Below the pieces are notes generated by a model. That model searched no databases. It saw only the letters and a list, made by a program, of their open reading frames with translations, and had not been told where the DNA came from. Shown here one piece after another: positions 43,406-51,377 of a stretch of DNA of 64,000 bases (the first letter of the stretch is position 1; each line of letters opens with the position of its first letter). The position numbers were made by a program, and so were the translations under genes. The stretch is from the NCBI GenBank assembly GCA_964548225.1, contig CAZJQP010000008.1:24451-88450 (forward strand), read 5' to 3'. This DNA comes from CALMEH01 sp964548225 (GTDB taxonomy: Bacteria; Acidobacteriota; Blastocatellia; Pyrinomonadales; Pyrinomonadaceae).

Positions 43406-44086
43406 ATGATTTTAAGAAAAGGTCTTTACCTTGTATTTTGCGTTGTATTTTTATCGGTTGCGACTTACGCACAACAAAACCCGCCGACTCGTCCGCGAGT
43501 TGTCAAAACAACTTCCAGTCAGCCTGTAAATCAACCGCAAACCACGCAAACGAAACCGCAAACCAACACCAATCAACGTCCGACGTTACAAAATCAAATT
43601 GTCGTCGTTGGTCAATCTAATCAACCGCTTGTCAAAAACACGGGTTCATCAAAACCGACAACTGCCGTTACAAACAGCACTTCGACCACTTCGGCACGTT
43701 TGAACTACAGTTCGATTTTCAATCAAAATCTTTATTCGGCAATACAAAGCAAGATCGGAATTCCCTACCGCTATGGTTCGGAAGGTCCGAACAGCTATGA
43801 TTGTTCGAGCTTTGTTTGGAAAGTTTTTGAAATGGCAGGACTTTCGATTACGCGCTCAAGCGCACGAAATTATTATCAGATTTTCGAGCCGGTTTCCGGC
43901 GATGAACGCTACAAATTCGGCACGTTGGTTTTCTTTAACAAGCTCGGTCACGTCGGTATCGTGGCAGATGCAAACGGTTTCTATCACGCTTCTTCGAGCA
44001 AAGGTATCACCTATTCTAAATTCGCCGGTTATTGGGAAAAAAGAGTCGTCGGTTTCCGCCGGATTCCGAACGATTACATCAGATAA
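43406..44086 (+). CDS. NlpC/P60-family cell-wall peptidase
   Basis: A 226-residue exported protein. A signal peptide (about 1-22, 'FCVVFLSVATYAQQ') is followed by a Gln/Thr/Pro-rich linker to about residue 95 and an NlpC/P60 domain. The catalytic cysteine is in 'YDCSSFVWKVF', the histidine in 'LGHVGIVAD', and a third polar residue in 'GFYHASSS'. It cuts peptide cross-links of peptidoglycan. AGGAG precedes the ATG; a TTG three bases upstream is also possible. A 465-bp leader region lies before it. Confidence 0.92.
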   Translation: MILRKGLYLVFCVVFLSVATYAQQNPPTRPRVVKTTSSQPVNQPQTTQTKPQTNTNQRPTLQNQIVVVGQSNQPLVKNTGSSKPTTAVTNSTSTTSARLNYSSIFNQNLYSAIQSKIGIPYRYGSEGPNSYDCSSFVWKVFEMAGLSITRSSARNYYQIFEPVSGDERYKFGTLVFFNKLGHVGIVADANGFYHASSSKGITYSKFAGYWEKRVVGFRRIPNDYIR

Positions 44087-44099
44087 AGGTTCTAAGAAA

Positions 44100-44215
44100 C
44101 GGTTTATCAATTGTTAATTATCCATTATCAATTATATTTTTTTTGGGTTTTAAGTGTAAAACACGACAATTTAATGGATAATTAGTAATTGATAATTGAT
44201 AATACCGTGCTTTGA
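44100..44215. repeat. Dispersed ~100-bp element, copy 2
   Basis: Inverse copy of the element at 10603-10699: heptamers of TTATCAA/TAATTGA at both ends, a middle part TTTTGGGTTTTAAGTGTAAAA, and ACCGTGCTTTG at the end. It lies just behind the NlpC/P60 stop codon. Confidence 0.85.
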
Positions 44216-44235
44216 TTCTTAATCAGATTGAGTTT

Positions 44236-44274
44236 TAAAAAAGGTTCTAAGAAAGTTCTTAGAACCTTTTTTTA
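44236..44274 (-). terminator. Terminator hairpin behind the cysteine dioxygenase array
   Basis: Stem AAGGTTCTAAGAA / TTCTTAGAACC with T-runs; on the minus strand it follows the dioxygenase and its 3' array. Confidence 0.85.
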
Positions 44275-44309
44275 CGCAAAATAGCATCTTCAAGCCATTT
44301 TTACTCGTC

Positions 44310-44540
44310 CTGAATGTTTATCAGGACTTCCTGAATATTCGTCAGGACTTCCTGAATGTTCGTCAGGACTTCCCGAAACTTTGTCAGGAGTTCCTGAATG
44401 TTCATCAGGACTTCCTGAAACTTCATCAGAACCTCCTGAAACTTCATCAGGACTTCCTGAAACTTCGTCAGGAGTTCCTGAATGTTTGTCAGGAAGTCCT
44501 GAATGTTTGTCAGGACTTCCTGAATATTCGTCAGGAAGGT
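44310..44540. repeat. 21-bp tandem array, 11 units
   Basis: Eleven exact 21-bp units with core TCCTGAA-N-TTCAGGA-like palindromes, read on the minus strand just behind the dioxygenase gene. A frame across it encodes 'SGSPDEH' style repeats starting from a TTG without ribosome binding site (44290-44562). Unit order differs from the copy at 31176. Confidence 0.93.
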
Positions 44541-44570
44541 CTTTGATTACAAAATAGCGCAAAAAAGCCG

Positions 44571-45140
44571 CTAAAGCTCAATTCCTTCGCAAAGTTCGCC
44601 GTGAACACTCGTGTAACAAAGCGAAACTTCCTTGAAAGTATCGGTTTCGCGGCAATAGCATAGACATTTATCAAAAGGTTTTGAGTAAATGTGCAAACTG
44701 ACCGCACGTTCATTGAATTCGGGGAGATTTAAGATTTGATGAATCGGTTCTTCGAGTTCGACTTTTGCGGTTAAACAATTCGACAAATTAAATTGGTTGG
44801 TTTCTTCCAGCTTGCAAAAACCTCTGGTTTCATCAATCTCGATTGTGCGAAAATTTTGTCCGCGCAAAGTTCCCACGGGAACGGTCATCCAACAACGCTG
44901 TTCGGAATGATTGTGAACACGAGAACTCTGTCCGCGTTCCCAACAAATTGCCATCATCTCAAACCTTGCGTCTTTATAAATCAAATTTCGCGTATAAAAT
45001 TTATCGCTCCAAAAAAAATACGGCGAAATTGAATCAACGTCCACCGGATTTTCCGATAAAAACCGATAAACATTATCACAAACAAATTCCTCTTCGGGTA
45101 TGGCGCAAAGTCCATCAATAATCTTTTCTACTGCAATCAT
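44571..45140 (-). CDS. Cysteine dioxygenase type I
   Basis: A 189-residue cupin enzyme that oxidises cysteine to cysteine sulfinic acid. Iron ligands: two His in 'RVHNHSEQRCWM', with the cysteine of the cross-link three residues on, and the third His in 'AVSLHIYSKPF', followed by the active-site tyrosine. Length is near the 200 of typical enzymes. Downstream on the same strand is a 21-bp-unit array and terminator, so the mRNA has a highly structured 3' end. Its last 21 codons are duplicated at 31083. Confidence 0.92.
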   Translation of the reverse strand: MIAVEKIIDGLCAIPEEEFVCDNVYRFLSENPVDVDSISPYFFWSDKFYTRNLIYKDARFEMMAICWERGQSSRVHNHSEQRCWMTVPVGTLRGQNFRTIEIDETRGFCKLEETNQFNLSNCLTAKVELEEPIHQILNLPEFNERAVSLHIYSKPFDKCLCYCRETDTFKEVSLCYTSVHGELCEGIEL

Positions 45141-45146
45141 AAAATT

Positions 45147-45210
45147 GGTTTTGGTTTTTTGGGCTTTGGACTTTGGGCTTTGATTGAACCAAAAACCAAA
45201 GTCCGAAAAC
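45147..45210. repeat. Heptamer array pair upstream of cysteine dioxygenase
   Basis: TTTGGGC-TTTGGAC-TTTGGGC-TTTGATT units, then the inverse ACCAAAAACCAAAGTCCG. It lies between the SGNH gene's 3' end and the dioxygenase start. Confidence 0.75.
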
Positions 45211-45218
45211 CGATTAAA

Positions 45219-46298
45219 TTAAAACAACCCATTATAAAAAGTTCGCTTTTTCTCGGTCGCGGCACATTTTCCGTCAACCAACGGATCGCCGGTTTCGCGG
45301 CAACACGGCGCGGTTTTACTGCAACTCAAACCTGTTTTCGCCATTCGTCCAAGCGTGTCTTGTCCAAGCGGCGAAGGGTGAAAACAATCACAGCAAGAAA
45401 GTTGGTCGGCATTAAATTTATAATTCCAAGCCGCGTCCGAATAAACAAAATCCGTTCCATTTGCACGAATCGCGCCGCCAACCATTTCGCCGCCAATCAT
45501 CACAACCGGCGAATTTCCGCCAACCGGAATTGCCGCATATTCAGCCGTAACTCTTTTTAGAATATCACGATACGCCTTGACCGTGTTATATGAATCAATA
45601 ATTCGGGTGTCCGTGCAATCGCGTGTCAATGAAGCGCAAATGCTCGCGTTTGCCCAAAGAAATTGGCAATTTCCGATCAATTGGCAGTTTGATTTACTGC
45701 CGAAATTGCAAAGCTGTGAAACGCGCACGGGCGACATTACGCCGATTTTCGTGTTTTGCGTCGTGATTAAAATGTCTAAACCTTTGCGGAATTCGCGCTC
45801 AAACGAATCGTTTTTTGTGCGGCAATAATTATTCGGATCGAGATCGGAGCTTGTGCAACTGACGTTGATTTTACCGAGAGTTCCCGAACAATTATCGTTA
45901 TGACCAAGAAAAACCGCCGCAAGTTTTCGTCCGGTTTGTTGGTTCAGATAAGTTTTGATGCTGTTCGCCTGATTTACAAAATCGCTCAACATTCGTGCGC
46001 TGGAAGCCGCCGAATTCGGGTTTTTCGCAAGAATATCAACGCCGAATTCACACTCCAGACGTTCTTTGAAACTAAAAACATTTTCGTTTCCCGTGCCGCA
46101 AAGAGTCGCGCCGTGCGTGTCGCTGGTCAACCAATTATACTGCTCTTGGTCGCCGTTTGAACACGGAAACGAATTTCCCGCATTGAAACCTTTTGAAATG
46201 CTGTCGCCCGCCACGTCTATCGCCTGAATGCTCAACTGTGCAAAGTTTGACACAGAAAAAACAAACAGCAATGCGAAAACACAAAACCATCTGCACAT
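45219..46298 (-). CDS. Secreted SGNH/GDSL-type hydrolase
   Basis: A 359-residue exported protein. A signal peptide (about 1-20) precedes 'AIDVAGDSISKGF' (block I, catalytic Ser), a Gly-containing 'NPNSAASSARMLSDF' region (block II), 'AVFLGHNDNCSG' (block III Asn) and 'DCFHPSPLGQDTLGRM' (block V Asp/His). It is likely an esterase or deacetylase of surface carbohydrate. It has many cysteines (about twenty), suggesting disulfides; the DsbD gene is next. Start at ATG 46298 behind CGGAG. Confidence 0.87.
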   Translation of the reverse strand: MCRWFCVFALLFVFSVSNFAQLSIQAIDVAGDSISKGFNAGNSFPCSNGDQEQYNWLTSDTHGATLCGTGNENVFSFKERLECEFGVDILAKNPNSAASSARMLSDFVNQANSIKTYLNQQTGRKLAAVFLGHNDNCSGTLGKINVSCTSSDLDPNNYCRTKNDSFEREFRKGLDILITTQNTKIGVMSPVRVSQLCNFGSKSNCQLIGNCQFLWANASICASLTRDCTDTRIIDSYNTVKAYRDILKRVTAEYAAIPVGGNSPVVMIGGEMVGGAIRANGTDFVYSDAAWNYKFNADQLSCCDCFHPSPLGQDTLGRMAKTGLSCSKTAPCCRETGDPLVDGKCAATEKKRTFYNGLF

Positions 46299-46327
46299 AA
46301 TTATTCTCCGAGTTTTTTTGGAATTTA

Positions 46328-46392
46328 TTGCGGAAGCACGCACAAAGTAAGTGCGCCTAATTTACGCACTTACTTTGTGCGTGCTTCCGCAA
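46328..46392. terminator. Perfect 28-bp hairpin between SGNH and dsbD genes
   Basis: Arms 46328-46355 and 46365-46392 are exact inverse complements around a 9-nt loop. Contains GCACGCACAAAGTAAG, close to the hairpin at 7546. On the minus strand it lies behind dsbD and ahead of the SGNH gene. Confidence 0.88.
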
Positions 46393-46403
46393 ATTTGCAA
46401 CAT

Positions 46404-48326
46404 CTAATTGTTCTGCGATTTCTTTAAAAAGTCAATAAACTCTTGCGAGTTTCTGGTTAAACCGGGAAATGTCGCTAAAGGTTTCCCGTCAGCATCTAAA
46501 ATTGCGTAAAACGGCAACGCAACGGTTTGAAAAGTTTTTTCCTGATATTGCTGTTGTTTTTCGTAAATTTCACCTTCGCCGTCGGTATAAAGACTAACAA
46601 GAATGAATTTGTCCATTTCGTTTTTTACGACCGGAATCGGAAACATATTCGCTTCCATCCAACGGCAATTCGTGCAGGTGTAGCCCGTAAAATCTACGAA
46701 AACCTTTTTATTTTCAGCCTTTGCTTTTTTGAGAGCTTCGTCTAAATTATTCGTAATCCATTTCAACTCCGCGTCTTTATCGCCCAAAATATTAAACGCC
46801 GAATGAGCGTTTTTCGGAGGCAAAAACGATTCGAGTTCGCCGAGTTTTTTGCCTAAAATTCCCGTCGTCAAATAAACACAGAGCGCGAAAAATAAGGCGG
46901 CGAAAACCATTCGTAACGGCGTAATTTTTTTAACGGTCGAATCGTATTTGAACTTAAACAGCCCTAAAATATAAGCAATAATACCGATGCCAATGACAAC
47001 CCAAATCATCAGAACCAACTCTCGCGTAAAGATTTTGCCGTAATTCAGAAGTCCCGTTTCGGTAAATTTCGCCCCCCAAACCAAATCTACGTTTGAGAGA
47101 AATTTCATCGCCGCGGCAATTTCCAAAAAGCCCATCACAACTTTGACAGAATTTAACCAACCGCCTGATTTCGGCAAAGAGCTAAGAAAACGCGGCACGG
47201 TCGCAATTACAAAAAACGGCAAGGCAAAAACGGTTGAAAACGCGAGCATTCCGAGAAGCGGCATCTTCCAATCGCCTTGCGACGTGGAAACCAAAATCGT
47301 CCCGATAAACGGCGAAGTGCAGGTAAATGAAGTCAGCGTAAAAGTTAAACCCATCAGCAATGCGCCGATATACGCACTACCTTTGCCTTCCTCGCTTCGT
47401 GTGAGATTGTCGAGTTTCGTCAAAACCGAATGCGGAATCGTGATTTCATAAAATCCGAAAAGATTAAACGCAAAAAACAAAAATATCGCGGCAATCAACA
47501 AATTCACCCAAGGATTGGTGGCAAAAAGATTAATGCCCGATGCCCCCAAAATCACCGCCAAAAGCATTCCCAAAAGCGAAAATGTCGCAATAATCCCGAC
47601 AGAATAAACCGTCGCAAGTTTTATCGTTTTCGCGTGGTCGCCATGGGCGTGTTTCATAAAATACGAAACCGTTATCGGAATCATCGGAAAAACACACGGC
47701 GTTAAAAGCGAAATCGCGCCGAAAGTTATTGCCAACCAAATGAAAGCCCAAAAGTCTTGCGATTGCGGATTATGATTTGTGATTCGCGAATTACTATTTT
47801 CCTTTTGCTGATTGCTAACTGCTGACTGCTGACTGCTTTTTTGCGGATCTTCAACTCCGGCAAACGTAACCTTGACAGTTTTGGGCGGCAAACAAAGTTC
47901 GTTGGTGCAAACTTGATAACGAACATTTACTGCTAAATCGTCTGATTTTGTTTCGCCGCTTGACTTTATATTCAAGTTAAATTCAGCCGTTTTCGCAAAA
48001 AACTTCGTTTCGATATTAAAATTTTTATCAAATTGCGTTATCGGCTCAGGCGAGATGGGTTTTCCTTCAATCACGAAAGGAGAATTTTCGGCAATCGTTA
48101 TTTTCGTCGGAAAAGGTCCGCCTTCAGGCTGTTCGACGGCGTAAAGATGCCATTCACCTTCAATTGCGGCTTTTAATTTAACCTTAAAGGTGGAATTCGA
48201 TTTTAACGATTTTCCCTTCGCGTCCGATTCGAGCGACCACGAAACAGGATTTTGCGCCAAAACAAAATTAGGCACAAATAAAACGATCAAAAATAAAAAT
48301 GATTTCAAATAAAACTTGCGATACAT
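46404..48326 (-). CDS. dsbD: Thiol:disulfide interchange protein DsbD
   Basis: A 640-residue protein with all three DsbD parts. A signal peptide leads into a periplasmic immunoglobulin-like domain with the Cys pair in 'CTNELCLPPKTV'. Eight membrane helices follow with redox cysteines in 'LTPCVFPMIPITV' and 'TSFTCTSPFIG'. A C-terminal thioredoxin domain has 'TGYTCTNCRWME'. It carries electrons from cytoplasmic thioredoxin to periplasmic disulfide isomerases or Ccm proteins. Between residues about 165 and 185 is a linker ('SSQQSAVSNQQKENSNSR') encoded by heptamer repeats. Its neighbours include a cysteine-rich secreted hydrolase. Confidence 0.95.
   Translation of the reverse strand: MYRKFYLKSFLFLIVLFVPNFVLAQNPVSWSLESDAKGKSLKSNSTFKVKLKAAIEGEWHLYAVEQPEGGPFPTKITIAENSPFVIEGKPISPEPITQFDKNFNIETKFFAKTAEFNLNIKSSGETKSDDLAVNVRYQVCTNELCLPPKTVKVTFAGVEDPQKSSQQSAVSNQQKENSNSRITNHNPQSQDFWAFIWLAITFGAISLLTPCVFPMIPITVSYFMKHAHGDHAKTIKLATVYSVGIIATFSLLGMLLAVILGASGINLFATNPWVNLLIAAIFLFFAFNLFGFYEITIPHSVLTKLDNLTRSEEGKGSAYIGALLMGLTFTLTSFTCTSPFIGTILVSTSQGDWKMPLLGMLAFSTVFALPFFVIATVPRFLSSLPKSGGWLNSVKVVMGFLEIAAAMKFLSNVDLVWGAKFTETGLLNYGKIFTRELVLMIWVVIGIGIIAYILGLFKFKYDSTVKKITPLRMVFAALFFALCVYLTTGILGKKLGELESFLPPKNAHSAFNILGDKDAELKWITNNLDEALKKAKAENKKVFVDFTGYTCTNCRWMEANMFPIPVVKNEMDKFILVSLYTDGEGEIYEKQQQYQEKTFQTVALPFYAILDADGKPLATFPGLTRNSQEFIDFLKKSQNN
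47757..47836. repeat. Two heptamer arrays inside the dsbD linker
   Basis: TGCGATT-GCGGATT-ATGATTT-GTGATTC-GCGAATT (47757-47791) and GCTGATT-GCTAACT-GCTGACT-GCTGACT (47807-47834). Both keep the reading frame. Confidence 0.85.
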
Positions 48327-48440
48327 AAATTCCTAAAAGGACTAGATACCAAATTCTATCATTTTTATTCGCTAAATCTGAAAATTAGTTTCAAACTTAT
48401 CAAATCCGTCGAATGAAAACTGTTTTTTAGAAGTTAATAA

Positions 48441-48472
48441 AAAAGTTTCCCAATAAAAATCGGGAAACTTTC
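48441..48472 (-). terminator. Intrinsic terminator of the VCBS gene
   Basis: Stem AAAGTTTCCC / GGGAAACTTT followed on the minus strand by a T-run. Confidence 0.9.
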
Positions 48473-48496
48473 TCACATTTTAGTTTTTCACTTTTT

Positions 48497-50281
48497 TTAT
48501 TGCGAAAGTGTGTTCATTGAAGAAATCGGAATATCGCCGTTTGTTCCCCAGTTGATAATTTTCTGTGAGTCTGTTCCACTCAGCCACAAATACCAATTGC
48601 CCTCATTAGGACGGAAAACAACAAGGTCAGCTTTGCCGTCGCCGTCGTAATCGGCAGGTTGCGGTTTGTCGCCAGAAGTGCCGAAAGGTGTGGCTTGAAG
48701 CTGGTTTGTCGAGCTTCGCAAAATATACCAAGTTCCATTTGAAGGACGGAATACGGCGATGTCCGTGCGTCCGTCGCCGTCGAAATCTTCAACCGCCGGA
48801 AGGTCAGGCGCGATGCCGAATTGCGTTGATTCGTATTGGTTATAGTTTGTGCCGTTGCTCTTCAAAATATGCCAAACCCAGCCGTTTTGCGTGTTGCGGA
48901 TAACGGCAACATCAGTTCCGCCGTCGCCGTCAAAATCACCGATGACGGTTTTATCTGTAGGAATTCCGAACGTGAAAGTCCGCAAACCGCCGTTTGAACT
49001 TTGGCGAACATACCAGACTAGATTTTGTCCGCTGTTGCGAATCGCCACCAAATCGGCGCGTCCGTCCAAATCGAAATCACCCGTTGCAACTTTATCGCTC
49101 GAAAGTCCCCATTGAATTGTCGAAAACGATGTGCCACCATTGCTGAAATACCAAACTTTTTTGCCGTTTTCATCGCGCACAACGGCAATGCGGCTCAAAC
49201 CGTCGCCCGCAAAATCCGCCGCAATTGGCGTATCGGTTGCCAGACCGAAATTCAGGTAATACGGCGAACTATTCAGAGTTGGCAAGTTATACCAAGTGCC
49301 GTTTGAAGGACGATAAAGAGCAAGACTCGTCTTTTGTGTAATGCCGCTTAATTTTGTCGAATAACGCAGACGGTTCGGGTAAAATTTCAACTGAAAATTG
49401 CCTGTTTCAATTGTATTGCTCGCAAAGGTATGAAACTCGACTTTGATGAAATAAGTTTTGCCGTTTTCCGCAAAAAACGTCGTGCGGTATTTTGAATCGC
49501 TGAAATGTATGTTGTCAATATTCGATTTTATTTTGGTCAGTTGGGCAAATGTCGGGCTACTGACATTTGCGGTGTAAATACCGATTTGTGAATCGAAATT
49601 TTCCGTCAATTCAAATGCCACGCTGAAATCGCCCGAAGCCGTCCATTTATACCAAACTGATTTTCCGTTCGGCGGCAGACTTGTGTAAGAAAACGGTTCG
49701 TTGGGTTCAATCGTGGCGTTATGATTCGTTCCGGCAATGCTTCCTCTTGCCGAAAAACCTAAATTATATGCCGACTGCAAATTATCTTGAAACGGCGTTC
49801 CGTTATCTAAAATCACAATTTTGAAATTGCCCGTGCTGATTGTGCCATTATCATTAAAACCGTCAACAGCGATGTAATAAGTCGTTCCGGCAACAACCAT
49901 CAAATCAACCGTGCTTGCTTGCCCACAGTTGGTATTGCAATCGTCGTTGTAGCCGACCAGTGTTAAATTATTGACATTCGTTCCGGTATAAACTCCCAAA
50001 AGAGTGTCGAGCGTCGTGTCCACTAAATTGATGCGGACAACGGTTGTCGCCGTCGGCGTAAAACTAAACCAGACGCTTTTGCCGCCCGCGTTTTCCGCGT
50101 GATTCGGTTCGCCTGTTTCTTTTGTCGCGCCCACGTTGTTGGTTATAAAACTAGCCGAGCCGTTCTGCACGACAAGCGGCATCGCGCTCGAAAAACCATC
50201 ATTCGACGGCGCGGCTTGCGCTGTCAGTCCAAAACCTAAAATAACTGCTGTTAAAATTGCGATAATGTTTATTCTTTTCAT
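48497..50281 (-). CDS. Secreted PPC-domain and VCBS repeat protein
   Basis: A 594-residue exported protein. A signal peptide (1-22, 'ILGFGLTAQAAP') is followed by two bacterial pre-peptidase-like domains ('SVWFSFTPTATTVVRINLVDTTLDTLLGVYTG' and 'SVWYKWTASGDFSVAFELTENFDSQIGIYTA') up to about residue 300. VCBS units with DxDGDG loops fill the C-terminal half. Like the other three proteins of its kind it probably sits on the cell surface. It shares an exact 19-bp upstream motif with the response regulator gene next to it. Confidence 0.9.
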   Translation of the reverse strand: MKRINIIAILTAVILGFGLTAQAAPSNDGFSSAMPLVVQNGSASFITNNVGATKETGEPNHAENAGGKSVWFSFTPTATTVVRINLVDTTLDTLLGVYTGTNVNNLTLVGYNDDCNTNCGQASTVDLMVVAGTTYYIAVDGFNDNGTISTGNFKIVILDNGTPFQDNLQSAYNLGFSARGSIAGTNHNATIEPNEPFSYTSLPPNGKSVWYKWTASGDFSVAFELTENFDSQIGIYTANVSSPTFAQLTKIKSNIDNIHFSDSKYRTTFFAENGKTYFIKVEFHTFASNTIETGNFQLKFYPNRLRYSTKLSGITQKTSLALYRPSNGTWYNLPTLNSSPYYLNFGLATDTPIAADFAGDGLSRIAVVRDENGKKVWYFSNGGTSFSTIQWGLSSDKVATGDFDLDGRADLVAIRNSGQNLVWYVRQSSNGGLRTFTFGIPTDKTVIGDFDGDGGTDVAVIRNTQNGWVWHILKSNGTNYNQYESTQFGIAPDLPAVEDFDGDGRTDIAVFRPSNGTWYILRSSTNQLQATPFGTSGDKPQPADYDGDGKADLVVFRPNEGNWYLWLSGTDSQKIINWGTNGDIPISSMNTLSQ

Positions 50282-50360
50282 TTCTTTCTCCAGATTTTCT
50301 AAAATTTTTCAATGCTTTTCGGCATTGATGATGTGAGTGTAGAGAAAATATTTTGACGAA

Positions 50361-50379
50361 TCACCACATATTTGCGTAG
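50361..50379 (-). promoter_or_regulatory. Shared 19-bp operator-like motif, copy 1
   Basis: CTACGCAAATATGTGGTGA on the minus strand, 79 bp before the ATG of the VCBS protein gene. The same 19 bases occur at 51338-51356. It may be the binding site of the LuxR-type response regulator encoded next door. Confidence 0.7.
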
Positions 50380-50408
50380 TAAAAATTCTATGTTCGGAAA
50401 AAAGAAAA

Positions 50409-50439
50409 AGGTGAGTAACTTTTCTTTGGTTACTCACCT
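50409..50439 (-). terminator. Intrinsic terminator of the response regulator gene
   Basis: Perfect stem AGGTGAGTAAC / GTTACTCACCT with a T-rich tail on the minus strand. Confidence 0.88.
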
Positions 50440-50628
50440 GATATTTTTCTCTGTCGGCACGTTTTGAAAGCGGTTATAAAAGCGGATAAATCGGCAGGCT
50501 TTCAAGATTGGATAAAAGCGGATAAAAGCGGAAATTTTCAAAACATCGCCAAGTTTTCAATTCAACTGTGTTTAGAATAGTCCGAAAAAGACACTTTGTA
50601 ACCACCTATACGGGTAGAAACTTTTTGT
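50440..50628. other. Gap with short direct repeats
   Basis: The sequence between terminator and response regulator holds three near-identical ATAAAAGCGG words (about 50475-50535). No gene is supported. Confidence 0.5.
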
Positions 50629-51273
50629 CTATTTTATCAGCCGATTTTGCAAGGCTTTGGCAACGGCTTCCGATTTTGAATGAACTTGCAATTTCTCGTA
50701 AATACTTTTCAAATGAAAAGATACGGTGTTCACCGAAACACGCAGTTCGAGCGCGGCGGTTTTATAACTGTGTCCTTCGACAAGCAGTTTTAAGAGTCTT
50801 AATTCGTGTGGTGTGAGATTGTAATCTACCTTTTCGGGTGGGCGATAATCTTTGAAAATCGTAATCACTTTTCGCGCCACTTCCGGCGACATTGGCGAAC
50901 CGCCGGCGATGGCTTCGCGCAAAGATTCGAGAATCTTTGCGGGCGGAGTTTTTTTCAGTAAGTAGCCAACCGCGCCCGCGCACAACGCTTCAAAAATTCT
51001 TTCATTGTCTTCATAAACCGAAAGCATCAAAATCGTCAGATTCGGATAAGTTTCTTTCAAAATTTTCACACCTTCGATGCCGTCCATTCCGGGCAAACCG
51101 ATGTCGGACAAAACAACGTCGGGCGCACGATGCCGAAGTGAAGCAATCGCCTCTTCCATCGAACCGTATTTGCCGACACATTCAAAACCGTCGGTAAAAC
51201 CAATCAGCGTCGCCAAACCTTCGCGGATTTCGCGCCGGTCTTCGATAATCGCAACTTTGATAATGCCTTCCAT
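50629..51273 (-). CDS. LuxR/NarL-family response regulator
   Basis: A 214-residue regulator. The receiver domain has acidic residues in 'VAIIEDRREIR', phospho-acceptor Asp in 'VVLSDIGLPGMDG' and Lys in 'YLLKKTPP'. The helix-turn-helix is LuxR-type ('LTPHELRLLKLLVEGHSYKTAALELRVSVNTVSFHLKSIYEKL'). Start chosen at ATG 51273 with AGAGAG upstream; an upstream frame to 51381 would overlap the kinase stop and include the operator-like motif. Partner of the kinase upstream. Confidence 0.95.
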   Translation of the reverse strand: MEGIIKVAIIEDRREIREGLATLIGFTDGFECVGKYGSMEEAIASLRHRAPDVVLSDIGLPGMDGIEGVKILKETYPNLTILMLSVYEDNERIFEALCAGAVGYLLKKTPPAKILESLREAIAGGSPMSPEVARKVITIFKDYRPPEKVDYNLTPHELRLLKLLVEGHSYKTAALELRVSVNTVSFHLKSIYEKLQVHSKSEAVAKALQNRLIK

Positions 51274-51337
51274 AACTCTCTCTTTTATTATTCCATCAAA
51301 CATAACGAGAAGATTTTGACGGAAAAATTTGATAATT

Positions 51338-51356
51338 TCACCACATATTTGCGTAG
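51338..51356 (-). promoter_or_regulatory. Shared 19-bp operator-like motif, copy 2
   Basis: Identical to 50361-50379, placed in the 104-bp gap between kinase and response regulator genes, 64 bp before the regulator ATG. Confidence 0.7.
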
Positions 51357-51377
51357 CTGAAAAGAAACGCGCTCCAA

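Larger units (their letters stand above)
44228..44634. repeat. Source copy of the inverted duplication
   Basis: Contains the cysteine dioxygenase C-terminus, the 11-unit array and the terminator. Repeated in opposite direction at 31082-31532. This copy is taken as the source because the complete gene is attached here. Confidence 0.92.

Noticed and set aside
44228..45140. Composite transposon
   Set aside because: The duplicated block has no transposase or terminal inverted repeats at its limits; it is a plain segmental copy with a repeat array.
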